DNA of 64,000 nucleotides from Pseudomonadales bacterium (GCA_024234365.1 JACKOK010000001.1:682001-746000), one strand, 5' to 3'; shown: positions 25,799 through 35,608, counted from the stretch's first letter. Notes: generated by a model from the letters alone, not told the origin. Made by a program: numbers and translations.

Positions 25799-27550
25799 AT
25801 GAGCCCCACCCAATTGCCATTTCCTCTCAATGTTTATGCTCAGACGCTTGTGCTGGAGTTCGGTGAGGCGCGGCATCTGCATTTTGCGCTGTATGACAAG
25901 CCGGGAGCGCAGAGCTTTGTTGAGGCACAACTGGCGGCGGAAGATGCACTGTGTGCCTTGCTGCCACCGCCTCCCGCGCAGGTGATGGAGGTCGGTTGCG
26001 GTTCGGGAGCGCTGGCACATCGTTTGAGCGATGCCGGCTACACGGTTCTGGCACTGACGCCGCTGGAGAGCGAGTACGCGCAACTGCGCGAGAACAGGCA
26101 GGAGAACTTTCAGGTAGAGCTCACAGATCTGCCCTCGCAGGCGGTGGCTCAGCCGGTGGATGTTCTCATTCTGCAGCAATCGGCACAGTACCTGCCGCCG
26201 CTGGAGCTGTTTGCCCGTGCAGCGCTGCAACTGCGCGAGGGCGGTGTGCTGTTGCTGGTCGATGAATTCACACTGGATGACAGTCAGCGCCGACGTGAGC
26301 CGCGTCCCGTGCTTGCGCATTTTCTGCGCCTCGCCCAGCGTTGTGGCTTTGTGTCCGCCCGGCAGCGGGAACTGGGCCGCCAGGTAGCGCCGGGTTTGCA
26401 GGAGTTTGCCCGCCTGCTGCAGCGTCACCGGGATTCCCTGCTGGCCCAGGGGTTGGTCACGCAGGCGCAATTGAGCCAGTTGCAGGAAGATCTCCAACGG
26501 ATGGCGGTGCAGTACGCCAGTGCCCACCTGGGCTATACCTTGCTGGACCTGCGCCGTGAGGCCATAACGCCGGAGCAGCCGGTGCTTGGCGATATTCACA
26601 GTTTTGCCGGGGGCGAAGTTTCCCGTTTGTTCGAGTGCAGTTTCGAGACCCCCTTTGATGCGGATATCTGGCAATGGAAATACGGCGAAGGGCGCGGGCG
26701 TGCCGTCTGTGCCCGTCTGGGTACGGAGCTGATCGCCCATTACGGGGGTGCCCCCAGGGATATTCTCTATTTCGGAGAGCCGGAAAAAGCGATTCAGATC
26801 TGCGATGTCATGGTGATGCCGGAGCATCGCAGTTTTGTCAGTCGCGACACGCTGTTTTTCAAGCTGGCAGCCACTTTTCTGGAACTTGAGGTCGGCAATT
26901 GCGCAGAGCATCTGCTGGGCGTGGGTTTCCCCAATATGCGCGTGCTGCGGGTTGCCCGTCGGCTCGGTTTATACGATATCACCGACTCCTTCGTAGAGAT
27001 TGACTACGATGGCGTGGATGTGGAAAGCCTTGAAGGTTTGCAGCAGGGGCTGGAGGTGCGCCCCTTCGCCCTGGAAGACGAGGCGGAGGCCGTCCATATC
27101 GATCGGCTGTGGGCGGACATGGCGGCGCAGATGCAGGACAGGATTGTCGGGTTGCGTGACAGCGCCTACTGGCAATACCGTTATGTCTCACATCCGGCCT
27201 GGTCACGGGGTTTGTATCGTGCGCTGGCGGTGTGTGCGCCGAATAGCACACAGCCACTGGTCGTTGTGCTGCTGCGAGCCCACGAGGGCGTGCAACTGCT
27301 GATGGATCTGGTGGGCGCTCCACAGCATTTCTCGGCGGCGGTGGCGGCAGTGCGCACATTCCTGGCGCGGGAATCCCAGTTGCTGCGTTGTCGTGTGACA
27401 CAGGCTCAGGCGAGCCTGCTCAGTCTGCCGGGCTCCCGACAGGTGGATCTGGGTATCGAGATTCCCTGCAATATCTGGACGCGTGGCCCGGACACCGCGA
27501 CTCTGCGCGGTGCCTGGTGGCTGACGGCGGGAGACATGGACTTCCTCTGA
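25799..27550 (+). CDS. Methyltransferase-GNAT fusion protein
   Basis: ATG 25799 gives a 583-residue protein; a 14-residue upstream extension has no ribosome site. The N-terminal half has a class I SAM-binding motif VMEVGCGSGALAHRLSDAG (about residues 62-80), an acidic strand end and a VDVLILQQSAQYL motif near 126, and so looks like a cytosolic methyltransferase. The C-terminal part (about 285-580) resembles a GNAT-type acyltransferase: ICDVMVMPEHRSFVSRDTLF and LGVGFPNMRVLRVARRLGLY are typical of the coenzyme-A binding core and following helix. No neighbour reveals the substrate. The two domains may modify one molecule in sequence, an inference. It is encoded divergently from regB. Confidence 0.7.
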   Translation: MSPTQLPFPLNVYAQTLVLEFGEARHLHFALYDKPGAQSFVEAQLAAEDALCALLPPPPAQVMEVGCGSGALAHRLSDAGYTVLALTPLESEYAQLRENRQENFQVELTDLPSQAVAQPVDVLILQQSAQYLPPLELFARAALQLREGGVLLLVDEFTLDDSQRRREPRPVLAHFLRLAQRCGFVSARQRELGRQVAPGLQEFARLLQRHRDSLLAQGLVTQAQLSQLQEDLQRMAVQYASAHLGYTLLDLRREAITPEQPVLGDIHSFAGGEVSRLFECSFETPFDADIWQWKYGEGRGRAVCARLGTELIAHYGGAPRDILYFGEPEKAIQICDVMVMPEHRSFVSRDTLFFKLAATFLELEVGNCAEHLLGVGFPNMRVLRVARRLGLYDITDSFVEIDYDGVDVESLEGLQQGLEVRPFALEDEAEAVHIDRLWADMAAQMQDRIVGLRDSAYWQYRYVSHPAWSRGLYRALAVCAPNSTQPLVVVLLRAHEGVQLLMDLVGAPQHFSAAVAAVRTFLARESQLLRCRVTQAQASLLSLPGSRQVDLGIEIPCNIWTRGPDTATLRGAWWLTAGDMDFL

Positions 27551-27569
27551 AGCCAGCCCCCGCCCGGAG

Positions 27570-29618
27570 TCAGAAGCGTGCTGTCAACGTGACGCGCACG
27601 CTGCGCGGTTCCGCCGGGTGAAAATGCAGATCCTCTACGGCATTGGCTTCTCCCGCCAGGCGCGATTCGTAGTAGTAGCTGATGTCATGGTCATCGCTGT
27701 CCAGCAGGTTCAGCACCTCCACCCCCAGAGACAGCTTCGGGTTGAACTGATAGACCGCCTGCGCATTGAGCAGCAGTGTGGGATCCGACTTCACCGAATT
27801 GTCCTCGATCAGCGGAGCCTCGCCGAGATAGCGGATGCGCAGTCCGCCGCTGAAACCGTTCACATCATTGACGATCAGACCCAGGGAGGCCGTGCGGCCC
27901 ACCGAATTGGGAATGCGGTCATCGGCGCCAATACCCAGCAGACGAGCTTTGGTCAGCGTAAGATCGGCGTCCAGCAGCAGCCAGGGAGTGGGTGCATACA
28001 GCGCGCCGACCTCAATACCCCGGCGCTTGCTCTCGCCCAGTGCCTCCGTGGCACCCGCATCGCCCACATACAGCAGTTCGGAATCCAGTTTCATGGAAAA
28101 CAGGGAGAGCGCAATATGCGTGTTAGGCAGGGCGGAGGTGCGCATGCCCAGCTCCACGCTGCGTGCCTTGGCCAGCGGGTCCACCGGATCAGCCGGATCG
28201 CCTGTCACGGGGTCAAGGGTGATGGTGGTGCCGCGGGCGTCATTGCTGTGGAAGCCCTGCCCGGCACTCAGGAAATATTCCGTTCTTGCGCTGTGGGAAT
28301 AGATGAGACTGAATTTCGGGCTGAGCAGGTCGTCACTGCCATCGCCGGAGTTGGCGGCCAGACCGGAATTCACCTCATAGCCGAAGTGGTCGGCACGCAG
28401 GCCGGCCACGCCCCTGATCTGCTGCGTCAGCGCCACGTCCAGGGAGGCATAGGCGCTGCTCAGGGACTGCTGCACATCGTCTTCCCGGGTCGTGGCATGT
28501 CGCACTCTTTGCTGTGTCTTGTATAGCCCCACGTCGATGTCATCGCTGCGGTTCTGCAGCCCCAGCGTCAGGCGGGCATTGCGATTCCCGATCAGCATCG
28601 CGCGATTGTATTCGGCGCTGAAGCCATACACGCGGCGATCTTCCGATTGTTCAAACTGGTCGCCCCGCACGGGATCTTCCATGAAGTAGGTGAAGTTGGA
28701 GAACAGGGAAAGGCCGTAGTCGATGGCGTAGGCGTTCAGGGTGAGGGCGGAGTTCTCGCCCAGAGTCTGCCAGTCGGCGGACAAGCTGCGGCGATGCGTA
28801 TCGCCACCATCACTGTTGTCGATGGTGCCGAAGGGGCTGAGACTGCCATTGTCCACTGCCCGCTGCGGAATCTGGTCTGTTGAATTCCAGGTGTTTTCGT
28901 AGCCGGTGGCACTGATGGACCATTTGGCAGCAGCGCTTTCCTGATGATATTTGAGATACAGATTGTTTTTGTCCAGTTCCTGTTTCAGTTTCCAGGGGCC
29001 ATCGTAGCGCGTACCGGCGGCAGCCAGGGTCAGGCTGCCCTGAGCGATGTCGAAGGACTGCCCGGCGAAGAGACGCAGATACGCGTCCTCTCCCGCCGTC
29101 AGGGAAATATCGCCCTGTTCCAGGCGATCCACATAGCTGAATTCGGAGGAGCCGGCGGTGCCGAAGTCACCCACTTCGGCGTAATACGGGCCCTTGCGGT
29201 ACTCCATATGGTCCACCAGTTCGGGGAGCAGGAAATTGAGATCGGCATAGCCTTGCCCGTGGGCGTGGCTGGGCATGTTCACGGGCAGGCCGTCCACCTT
29301 CAGCGCCAGATCCGTGCCGTGGTCAAGATTGAAGCCGCGCAGGAAATACTGGTTGCCCTTGCCTTCACCGCTGTGCTGGGTGGCGATCAGGCCGGGAACA
29401 AACTCCAGCATTTCCGCCGGGCGCGACAGGGGACGCAGATGCAGTTGCGAGCCGAAAATATAGCCTTCGGTGGCAGAGAGGGGATTGCCGCTCAGCACAT
29501 TGTCGGAACCGAAGACGGTAATCTCTTCGATATTGTTGCCGGAGATACCGGCGGCGAAGAGCGCCGTGCTCATCGCGCTGCCCATGGCCGCACTGATTGC
29601 GGTGGCGAGTATTCTCAT
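27570..29618 (-). CDS. TonB-dependent outer-membrane receptor
   Basis: This 682-residue protein has a signal peptide ending near residue 23 (ALFAAG), a TonB-box-like EEITVFG near 31-37, a plug domain (about 45-165, with YFLRGFNLDHGTDLALKVDG), and a 22-strand-type barrel ending in Phe (SVRVTLTARF). It should import a ligand such as a siderophore, vitamin, sugar or metal complex with TonB energy. The SHAHGQGY segment is rich in His but no ligand can be named. It converges with the methyltransferase-GNAT gene with 19 bases between, and is divergent from blaI. Confidence 0.92.
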   Translation of the reverse strand: MRILATAISAAMGSAMSTALFAAGISGNNIEEITVFGSDNVLSGNPLSATEGYIFGSQLHLRPLSRPAEMLEFVPGLIATQHSGEGKGNQYFLRGFNLDHGTDLALKVDGLPVNMPSHAHGQGYADLNFLLPELVDHMEYRKGPYYAEVGDFGTAGSSEFSYVDRLEQGDISLTAGEDAYLRLFAGQSFDIAQGSLTLAAAGTRYDGPWKLKQELDKNNLYLKYHQESAAAKWSISATGYENTWNSTDQIPQRAVDNGSLSPFGTIDNSDGGDTHRRSLSADWQTLGENSALTLNAYAIDYGLSLFSNFTYFMEDPVRGDQFEQSEDRRVYGFSAEYNRAMLIGNRNARLTLGLQNRSDDIDVGLYKTQQRVRHATTREDDVQQSLSSAYASLDVALTQQIRGVAGLRADHFGYEVNSGLAANSGDGSDDLLSPKFSLIYSHSARTEYFLSAGQGFHSNDARGTTITLDPVTGDPADPVDPLAKARSVELGMRTSALPNTHIALSLFSMKLDSELLYVGDAGATEALGESKRRGIEVGALYAPTPWLLLDADLTLTKARLLGIGADDRIPNSVGRTASLGLIVNDVNGFSGGLRIRYLGEAPLIEDNSVKSDPTLLLNAQAVYQFNPKLSLGVEVLNLLDSDDHDISYYYESRLAGEANAVEDLHFHPAEPRSVRVTLTARF

Positions 29619-29733
29619 GCTGTACTTCCCTTGTTTTTCAGGCTTTTTTCTTGTGCTATCTTGGCACTCGTTTTGGCGTGCCTCCCTGCTGGGGCACAGC
29701 GCAGGCGAAGTGTAGGGGCTTGTGCGCGGGAGT

Positions 29734-29748
29734 CGAGGAATTGCCTCG
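29734..29748. promoter_or_regulatory. Perfect palindrome between tonB receptor and blaI genes
   Basis: CGAGG-AATTG-CCTCG lies midway in the 224-base divergent gap and could be an operator for the adjacent BlaI-type repressor or another regulator. It does not match the TACA/TGTA operator of classical BlaI/MecI. Confidence 0.3.
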
Positions 29749-29805
29749 GCTTATCCTTCCTGCAATGCTTAACTGCTTGATAGTAATAGGATTAAATCGG
29801 GCGCT

Positions 29806-29831
29806 AAAAACCGCTTGTGCCTCGGTTTTTT
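29806..29831 (+). terminator. Terminator-like hairpin just before blaI
   Basis: AAAAACCG pairs with CGGTTTTT around a 9-base loop and is followed by one more T. It ends 11 bases before the blaI start and just upstream of its AAAGG ribosome site. It may end an upstream transcript or act as a leader attenuator. Confidence 0.4.
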
Positions 29832-29842
29832 AAAGGCTGGAT

Positions 29843-30262
29843 ATGATAAAGAAACGTTCCTCCTCCAATATTCTGCCCAACACCCTGGGAGAGCTCGAGC
29901 TCGGGGTCATGGAGGCGCTCTGGCAAGCACCGAGTCTGGATGCCAAGGAAGTCTGTGAGCGTATTCCCCGTTTTCGCAAATCCTCCCTCAGCACCGTGCA
30001 GTCCACGCTGGAGCGCCTGTACCGCAAGGGGCTGGTGGAGCGTAACAAACAGGGCCACGCCTACCAGTACATTGCCAGTGTGTCCCGGGCCAATCTGCTG
30101 GGGCGCATGATGGGCGATGTGATTCATCTGTTGCACGATGGTCGTCTCGAAACCATTCTCAGCAGTTTCGTCAATGTGGCCGCCGACATGGACGAGCGTT
30201 CCCTGGCGGAGCTGGAAGCCTTGATTGCCCGCAAGAAGCAGGCGCGGGAGGACGAACCGTGA
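29843..30262 (+). CDS. BlaI/MecI-family winged-helix repressor
   Basis: This 139-residue regulator has the penicillinase-repressor winged helix: LGELELGVMEALWQAPSLDAKEVCERI, then STVQSTLERLYRKGLVERNKQGHAYQYI (about residues 48-76). The C-terminal helices (NLLGRMMGDVIHLLHDG and the rest) mediate dimerisation. In such systems an M56 membrane peptidase cleaves the repressor in response to an envelope signal; the M56 gene follows directly with a 4-base overlap (GTGA). There is no beta-lactamase gene in the window, so the regulated target may be the downstream outer-membrane gene or genes elsewhere. Confidence 0.92.
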   Translation: MIKKRSSSNILPNTLGELELGVMEALWQAPSLDAKEVCERIPRFRKSSLSTVQSTLERLYRKGLVERNKQGHAYQYIASVSRANLLGRMMGDVIHLLHDGRLETILSSFVNVAADMDERSLAELEALIARKKQAREDEP

Positions 30263-31227
30263 TCTATACTCTGGGCTCTTTCTCCGCCATCTTTCTGGGT
30301 TTCTGGCTGGTCCTCGGCATTGTGTTCCTGGCGCTGTATCCCTTGCTGCGTTCCGCTTTTCTTGCCTTGCATCCCCGCCTTGGCAGTGCCTTGTTGCTGG
30401 CTTATTGGACGGGGCCCTTTCTGCTGAGCCTGATCAGTACCGGCTTTTTGTTCATGCCCCGTGTCGAGAGCGTGCTGGTGGATGCACACTGCCATGAGGC
30501 CTGCAGCAGTCATGTGCCCCTGATTCACTCTCTGGGCCTGGCAAGCATCGGCCTGGCGGCCTGCACCGCCGTATTGCTGTATCTGGCATTGCGCTGCGCG
30601 CGTATGCTGCGTCAGTCCTGGCAGTTGCGAACGCAGTTCGGCTTTCTCGCCCAGAACGAAGGCGCCTATCATCTGCTGCGTGCAGCTTCTCCCCTGGTGT
30701 TTACCCTGGGCTGGTGGCGCCCGCGTATCTATGTCAGTGAGGGGCTTGCCGATGCCTGTTCGCAAAACGATCTGGCGATCATCCTGCGGCATGAACAGGC
30801 CCATCAGGAGCGGCGCGACAATCTGCGCCTGCTGACGGCACGCCTGTGCAGCGCCGTCCTCGGGGGGCGTCTGGCCGGGCTGGTGCTGTCCGATCTGCAG
30901 TTGCTGACCGAACAGGCCTGTGATTTTCGTGCAGCGGAAACCCACGGCCATGTCGCGGTGGCGGAGACTCTGCTGAAAATCAAGCGCCTGCTGACACTCG
31001 CCCCGGCCGAAGTGCCTGCCATGGCCATGGCCTTTGCCGAACGTGATGTGGAGCTGCGCATCCGCGCACTGCTGCGTACGCAACCCCGCATCAGCCTGCA
31101 TAGCTGGCAGATCGCTGTGCTGCTCGCTGCCCTGCTGCTGTCCATGAGTCTGTTGATCAGCCCGCTGCACCATGGCTCCGAATGGCTCATTACCGCATTG
31201 TCCGGTTTTCATATGCACCTGAACTGA
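30259..31227 (+). CDS. M56-family (BlaR1/MecR1-like) membrane metallopeptidase
   Basis: GTG 30259 overlaps the blaI stop; the product is 322 residues. It has four hydrophobic segments (about residues 7-27, 42-62, 90-112 and a C-terminal one near 290-306). A cytosolic zinc site HEQAH lies near residue 177 (ILRHEQAHQERRDNLRLL), and a second part of the M56 motif in LTEQACDFRAAE supplies a likely Glu/Asp ligand. It lacks the C-terminal penicillin-binding sensor of BlaR1, so the signal is not a covalently bound beta-lactam. It probably senses through its membrane region and cleaves the BlaI-like protein. Confidence 0.9.
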   Translation: MIYTLGSFSAIFLGFWLVLGIVFLALYPLLRSAFLALHPRLGSALLLAYWTGPFLLSLISTGFLFMPRVESVLVDAHCHEACSSHVPLIHSLGLASIGLAACTAVLLYLALRCARMLRQSWQLRTQFGFLAQNEGAYHLLRAASPLVFTLGWWRPRIYVSEGLADACSQNDLAIILRHEQAHQERRDNLRLLTARLCSAVLGGRLAGLVLSDLQLLTEQACDFRAAETHGHVAVAETLLKIKRLLTLAPAEVPAMAMAFAERDVELRIRALLRTQPRISLHSWQIAVLLAALLLSMSLLISPLHHGSEWLITALSGFHMHLN

Positions 31228-31295
31228 CGGAACGAAGCCAGGCTCGGCGGACTCTAAGAGACAGGCAGCGAGGAATCTGCCACCTGGGAGACACC

Positions 31296-32312
31296 ATGAT
31301 TGAAATGGCGATGACGTGTTCGCGAAACTCCGCGCAAAAGCGCCGCCTGTGCCGCTGTGTGGCCTTGCTGGCTACGCTTGTTGCGCTACCTGTGCTCGCG
31401 CAGCCCGATGAGGACAGACCGGGCCTGCACCTGCCCAATATGGACAGCATCCGGGAAACCGGTGCCTGGAGCTGGTTGGAAAATCAGCGCGACACCGTGT
31501 CCCGGGGCGTCTCGGGCGTCGGGCGCTATCTTGACGACTGGCTGGCGGGCGATGGTGTGGGGGAGCACAGCAACCAGAGCTATCTGCGCCTGAAGCTCAA
31601 TCAGCAGGTGAGCGAAACCGGCGCCTATTATTCCAATCTGCGCATCAGCGGACGGGTGGACCTGCCCCGGGCAACCGAGCGCTGGAAACTGATCTTCGAG
31701 TCGGAGCAGACCGACCAGGAAAGCATCCAGAATCAACGACTGAGCAATATTCGACCTTCAGAGTTCTCCGGAGGGTTCAGCTATCAGTTGCCGGAAACGA
31801 ACAGTGGTTTTCGTTTTACGCACGATGTTGGCGTCAAGGGGCGGATTCCGCTCGATCCCTTCTACCGTTTCAAGACCCGTTACGGTCATGATCTGAGCGG
31901 GACCTGGGCACTGGGGGTGGACCACAAGCTGTGGTATTACCACGTTGAGGGCTGGGGGCAGGACGGACGGCTGTTCTTCACCCGGCGCCTGCGCGATGAC
32001 ATGTTTCTGCGTTTCGATACCGAGGCACATTTCCGCAACCGCCACGACGCGGTGGAATACGCGCAGACCGTTGCTCTGCACCGCACCTTGGGAGAGCGCG
32101 AAACCCTGACCTACGAGGGGGGCGTCATCGGCAATACCCGCCCGACCTCCCGCATCAACAGCTATTACGCCCAGACTGTATACCGCAAGGCCATCCACGA
32201 AGACTGGCTGGTGATGGAGCTGGTGCCGCAACTGGTGATGGAACGGGACAATGACTGGAAGGTGGACCCGCGTATCCAGTTCAATCTGGAAATCTATTTC
32301 TTCGACTTCTGA
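31296..32312 (+). CDS. Predicted outer-membrane beta-barrel protein
   Basis: ATG 31296 follows CTGGGAGACACC and gives 338 residues; longer in-frame starts overlap the M56 gene. The signal peptide ends near residue 33 (LPVLAQ). After a linker with two Trp (AWSWLENQRDT), alternating hydrophobic/polar strands run to a terminal Phe (IQFNLEIYFFDF), a classic BamA-recognised end. Internal strands such as YHVEGWGQDGRLFFTRRL and FLRFDTEAHFRN support a barrel of roughly 10-14 strands. It is encoded 68 bases after the M56 gene and may belong to the same transcription unit, suggesting an outer-membrane role in the sensed process. The family name is not known to me. Confidence 0.7.
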   Translation: MIEMAMTCSRNSAQKRRLCRCVALLATLVALPVLAQPDEDRPGLHLPNMDSIRETGAWSWLENQRDTVSRGVSGVGRYLDDWLAGDGVGEHSNQSYLRLKLNQQVSETGAYYSNLRISGRVDLPRATERWKLIFESEQTDQESIQNQRLSNIRPSEFSGGFSYQLPETNSGFRFTHDVGVKGRIPLDPFYRFKTRYGHDLSGTWALGVDHKLWYYHVEGWGQDGRLFFTRRLRDDMFLRFDTEAHFRNRHDAVEYAQTVALHRTLGERETLTYEGGVIGNTRPTSRINSYYAQTVYRKAIHEDWLVMELVPQLVMERDNDWKVDPRIQFNLEIYFFDF

Positions 32313-32325
32313 ATCCTGTGCCGTG

Positions 32326-32376
32326 TCCTACAGGGGCAGGGGCATAAACTCCTGTAGGAGCCTGCCCTGCAGGCGA
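32326..32376 (-). repeat. REP-like palindrome, copy 3, with extra stem
   Basis: The minus strand reads TCGCCTGCAGGGCAGGCTCC then TACAGGAG (32349-32376), almost the same as the copy at 41151. In addition TCCTACAGG at 32326 pairs with CCTGTAGGA at 32351. It sits in the convergent gap between the barrel gene and amtB. Confidence 0.65.
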
Positions 32377-32409
32377 TGGCAGGCGGCGGTGTGCCTACGG
32401 ACATAAAGC

Positions 32410-33723
32410 TTACATGGAGTAGCCTTTCTCGTCGTGGTCGGAGATGTCCAGCCCCATCTGCTCCTCGTCTTCCGTGACACGGACACCGGAGGTGACAATG
32501 CCAACGAACTTGAACAGCACAAGGGTCAGCACGGCGCTGTAGGCACCGGTGGCGACAATGCCGAGCACTTGGACGCCGAGCTGGGAGGCCATGTCCATGC
32601 CCTCGGCATAGCCGTTGCCGCTGAATACCCCCAGTTCGCGGGACACAAAGATACCGGCCAGCACGGTGCCGAGAATGCCGCCCACGCCATGCACCGGAAA
32701 CACATCCAGAGAGTCGTCGATGCGGAGTTTCTGCTTCAGATAATAGGTTGCCGCGAAACAGAGCATGCCGCCCATGATGCCGATGAGCAGTGCTCCCGCA
32801 GGCCCCACGGAACCGGAGGCCGGCGTAATGGTGGCCAGGCCTGCGACCATGCCCGTGACCGCGCCGAGCCCGCTGGGCTTGCCATGGCGTATCCATTCGA
32901 TGGCCATCCAGGTCAGTGCCCCGGCAGAGGCCGACAGATGCGTTGCCAGCAATGCCATGCCGGCACTGCCGTTGGCGGCAAGCGCGCTGCCGGCATTGAA
33001 ACCGAACCAACCGACCCACAGCATGCCGGCACCGGTAATGGTCATGGTCAGGTTGTGCGGCATCATCGGCGCCACCAGAAAGCCCTTGCGGCTGCCCAGC
33101 ATCACGGCGGTGATGACGGCGGCAACCCCGGCAGTGACGTGCACCACGGTGCCGCCCGCGTAGTCGATCAGCCCCATCTGATAGAGCCAGCCCTTTTCTG
33201 CCCAGACCCAGTGGCAGACAGGAAAGTAAACCAGAATGGACCACAGGCCGCTGAACAGCAGCATGGAGGAAAATTTGATGCGTTCGGCAAAAGCGCCGAC
33301 GATCAGTGCCGGCGTGATGATGGCAAAGGTCATCTGGAAGGCGACAAACAGGGACTCGGGAATATCACCCCATATGGATTCCCGGACCACGCCGTTGAGG
33401 AAAGCCTTGTCGAGACCTCCCCAGAAACCGCTGTCGGCCGGGCCAAAGGCCATGCTGTAACCCATCACCAGCCAGATGACGGAAACCAGCGCGGTAATGG
33501 CGAAACACTGCATCAGGATGGAGAGGACGTTCTTGCTGCGCACCAGGCCTGCATAAAACAGGGACAGACCGGGCACTGTCATGAACAGCACCAGTGCCGT
33601 GGCGGTCAGAATCCAGGCGGTGTTGGCGCCGTTCATCTCCGCCTGTGCGGCGAAGACCGTTCCCGGTAACAGGCATAGGGCGGCTGCGCTGCAAAGCATT
33701 CTGATTCTTGTTGTTGTGCGCAT
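32410..33723 (-). CDS. amtB: Ammonium transporter AmtB
   Basis: ATG 33723, after TCTGAGGAGCC, gives 437 residues with a signal peptide (LCLLPGTVFAA) and eleven membrane helices. The twin pore histidines are visible in GGTVVHVTAG and in FPVHGVGG. The aromatic gate and D-A-G motif (LIDYAGG) are also typical. It conducts NH3/NH4+ across the inner membrane and is gated by the GlnK protein encoded 10 bases upstream in the same operon. The C-terminal tail (TEDEEQMGLDISDHDEKGY) is the cytosolic GlnK-contact region. Confidence 0.97.
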   Translation of the reverse strand: MRTTTRIRMLCSAAALCLLPGTVFAAQAEMNGANTAWILTATALVLFMTVPGLSLFYAGLVRSKNVLSILMQCFAITALVSVIWLVMGYSMAFGPADSGFWGGLDKAFLNGVVRESIWGDIPESLFVAFQMTFAIITPALIVGAFAERIKFSSMLLFSGLWSILVYFPVCHWVWAEKGWLYQMGLIDYAGGTVVHVTAGVAAVITAVMLGSRKGFLVAPMMPHNLTMTITGAGMLWVGWFGFNAGSALAANGSAGMALLATHLSASAGALTWMAIEWIRHGKPSGLGAVTGMVAGLATITPASGSVGPAGALLIGIMGGMLCFAATYYLKQKLRIDDSLDVFPVHGVGGILGTVLAGIFVSRELGVFSGNGYAEGMDMASQLGVQVLGIVATGAYSAVLTLVLFKFVGIVTSGVRVTEDEEQMGLDISDHDEKGYSM

Positions 33724-33733
33724 GTTTGGCTCC

Positions 33734-34105
<372 letters not shown>

Positions 34106-34275
34106 TTATGGGTGTGCAGGTCGGATGCATCACCAGAGTGCACGACACGGTCATCTCTTCAGGGGAGATGAATTCCCCCATAAAAGAGTGGCTTGGTGAG
34201 TTTGCAGAAGCGATGAGGCAACGTTTGCATACCAGAAATAGCGGAGCAAACTTTACCATGAGAGGAGGAAAGCAC

Positions 34276-34335
34276 CAAGCCCGTGCAGGGCTTGCGAAGG
34301 AACACGGGAGTGCACCAATAGTGTGCATTCCCGTG
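34276..34335 (-). terminator. Two hairpins following the MFS gene
   Basis: CACGGGAGTGCAC at 34303 pairs with GTGCATTCCCGTG at 34323 (one G-T pair), and CAAGCCC-GTGCA-GGGCTTG lies at 34276-34294. On the minus strand the second is followed by GTGCTTTCCTCC, a weak T-rich run, so the pair may end the MFS message. Confidence 0.5.
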
Positions 34336-34348
34336 GCCTTCAGAGGGT

Positions 34349-35608
34349 TCACGCGGTGTTAGTCGCTGCATTCTGCAAGCGTCTGACACTGCGGATCAGG
34401 GGCAGCATGATGAGCGGAAACATCACCGCAGAAAACACCCCGAGTATGTTCAGCGCCATGGCCAGGCCATGGTGCTGCGCGATATACCCCACCGCCGGAC
34501 CGGTGAGGATGAAGCTGAAGCGAAAGCTCAGGCTTGTCAGCGAGTTGACCGTGGCGCGCACTCGCCCGGGAACCCGCCGGTTGAGCGCATTGACCAGAAT
34601 CACCTGGTACAGACCGCGGCAGACATACAGGATGAAGCTCACCGCAATGCCGTACCAGCCATCCAGCCAGGCCATGCCGAAGTGCCCTGCGACCGGCAGC
34701 AGGCCGATCAGGGCCAGCGCGAACACGGCCCCGCGCTGACGCTCCAGTGACTGGCCGAAATGGCTGGCCACTGCCACCACGATGCTCTGCGCAAACCACA
34801 GCATGCCGAATACCAGCAGGGACAGGCCACGGGATTCCCAATAGGGCTGTATCAGCCAGATCACCAGAAAGGTGAACAGGTTGTATACCGGAATGGCCAG
34901 AAATACCTGTCGCAGTACCGGGTCTCCCTTCATCAGGTGACGGTAGATGTCCCCTATGTCGAGGCGTGTTGTGGCCACATCCCTGTCGCTCTGCTCGGGC
35001 TCCACCAGCACGAAGGCCAGCAACAGGCATATCCAGGACACCGCCGCCTGCGCCTGCACGATGGTGTCAAAGGAGGACATGGCCATGGCGCCGCCCAGCA
35101 GTGCTCCCGCACCGTTGGCAAAGGCCTTGGTGGAACTCATATGGGCAATGCTGTTGCCTTCGTTGTGTTCACCTTCGGATGCCTGCAACGCCCGTTCGCT
35201 GTCGTAAAGCAAGGCCAGGTCGGCACCTGACATCATGCTCATGGCCACCCCGAGGATGACTTCGAAAACGACCAGCCCGGCGAAACCCTCGGCAAAGACA
35301 AGCCACAGGTAGCCCGCCCCGTTGGCAAGGGCACCAATGAGCAGCACGGCACGACGACCGAATCTGTCTGCCAGGTATCCGGAAGGGGCCTCGAGTAACA
35401 CGATCACGCTGGCATAGATCGCCTGCAGGTAGAAGATTTCGCTCAGGCTCATGCCGAGTGACTCGAAAAAGGGAACCAGAACCGGCGAGATCAGCATGAA
35501 TGTCTGAAAGAACGCCAGCGCATACAGGATGCGGATATTGCGTTTCAGCCCATGCGGATCGCTCATGGGTGGTACATGCAATCGCTGTATTATGTTTTTT
35601 ATGGGCAT
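34349..35608 (-). CDS. Major facilitator superfamily transporter
   Basis: This 419-residue protein has about twelve membrane helices and the MFS loop 2-3 motif YLADRFGRRAVLL (about residues 78-90). The N-terminus is MPIKNIIQRLHV from ATG 35608, preceded by GGGGGAG; a second ATG at 35566 (MSDPHGLKRN) is possible and is where the family core begins. Transported substrate is unknown; sequence features fit small drug/metabolite exporters. A probable structured leader RNA ending in a terminator lies just upstream (35652-35884), which could make expression conditional. Confidence 0.88.
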   Translation of the reverse strand: MPIKNIIQRLHVPPMSDPHGLKRNIRILYALAFFQTFMLISPVLVPFFESLGMSLSEIFYLQAIYASVIVLLEAPSGYLADRFGRRAVLLIGALANGAGYLWLVFAEGFAGLVVFEVILGVAMSMMSGADLALLYDSERALQASEGEHNEGNSIAHMSSTKAFANGAGALLGGAMAMSSFDTIVQAQAAVSWICLLLAFVLVEPEQSDRDVATTRLDIGDIYRHLMKGDPVLRQVFLAIPVYNLFTFLVIWLIQPYWESRGLSLLVFGMLWFAQSIVVAVASHFGQSLERQRGAVFALALIGLLPVAGHFGMAWLDGWYGIAVSFILYVCRGLYQVILVNALNRRVPGRVRATVNSLTSLSFRFSFILTGPAVGYIAQHHGLAMALNILGVFSAVMFPLIMLPLIRSVRRLQNAATNTA

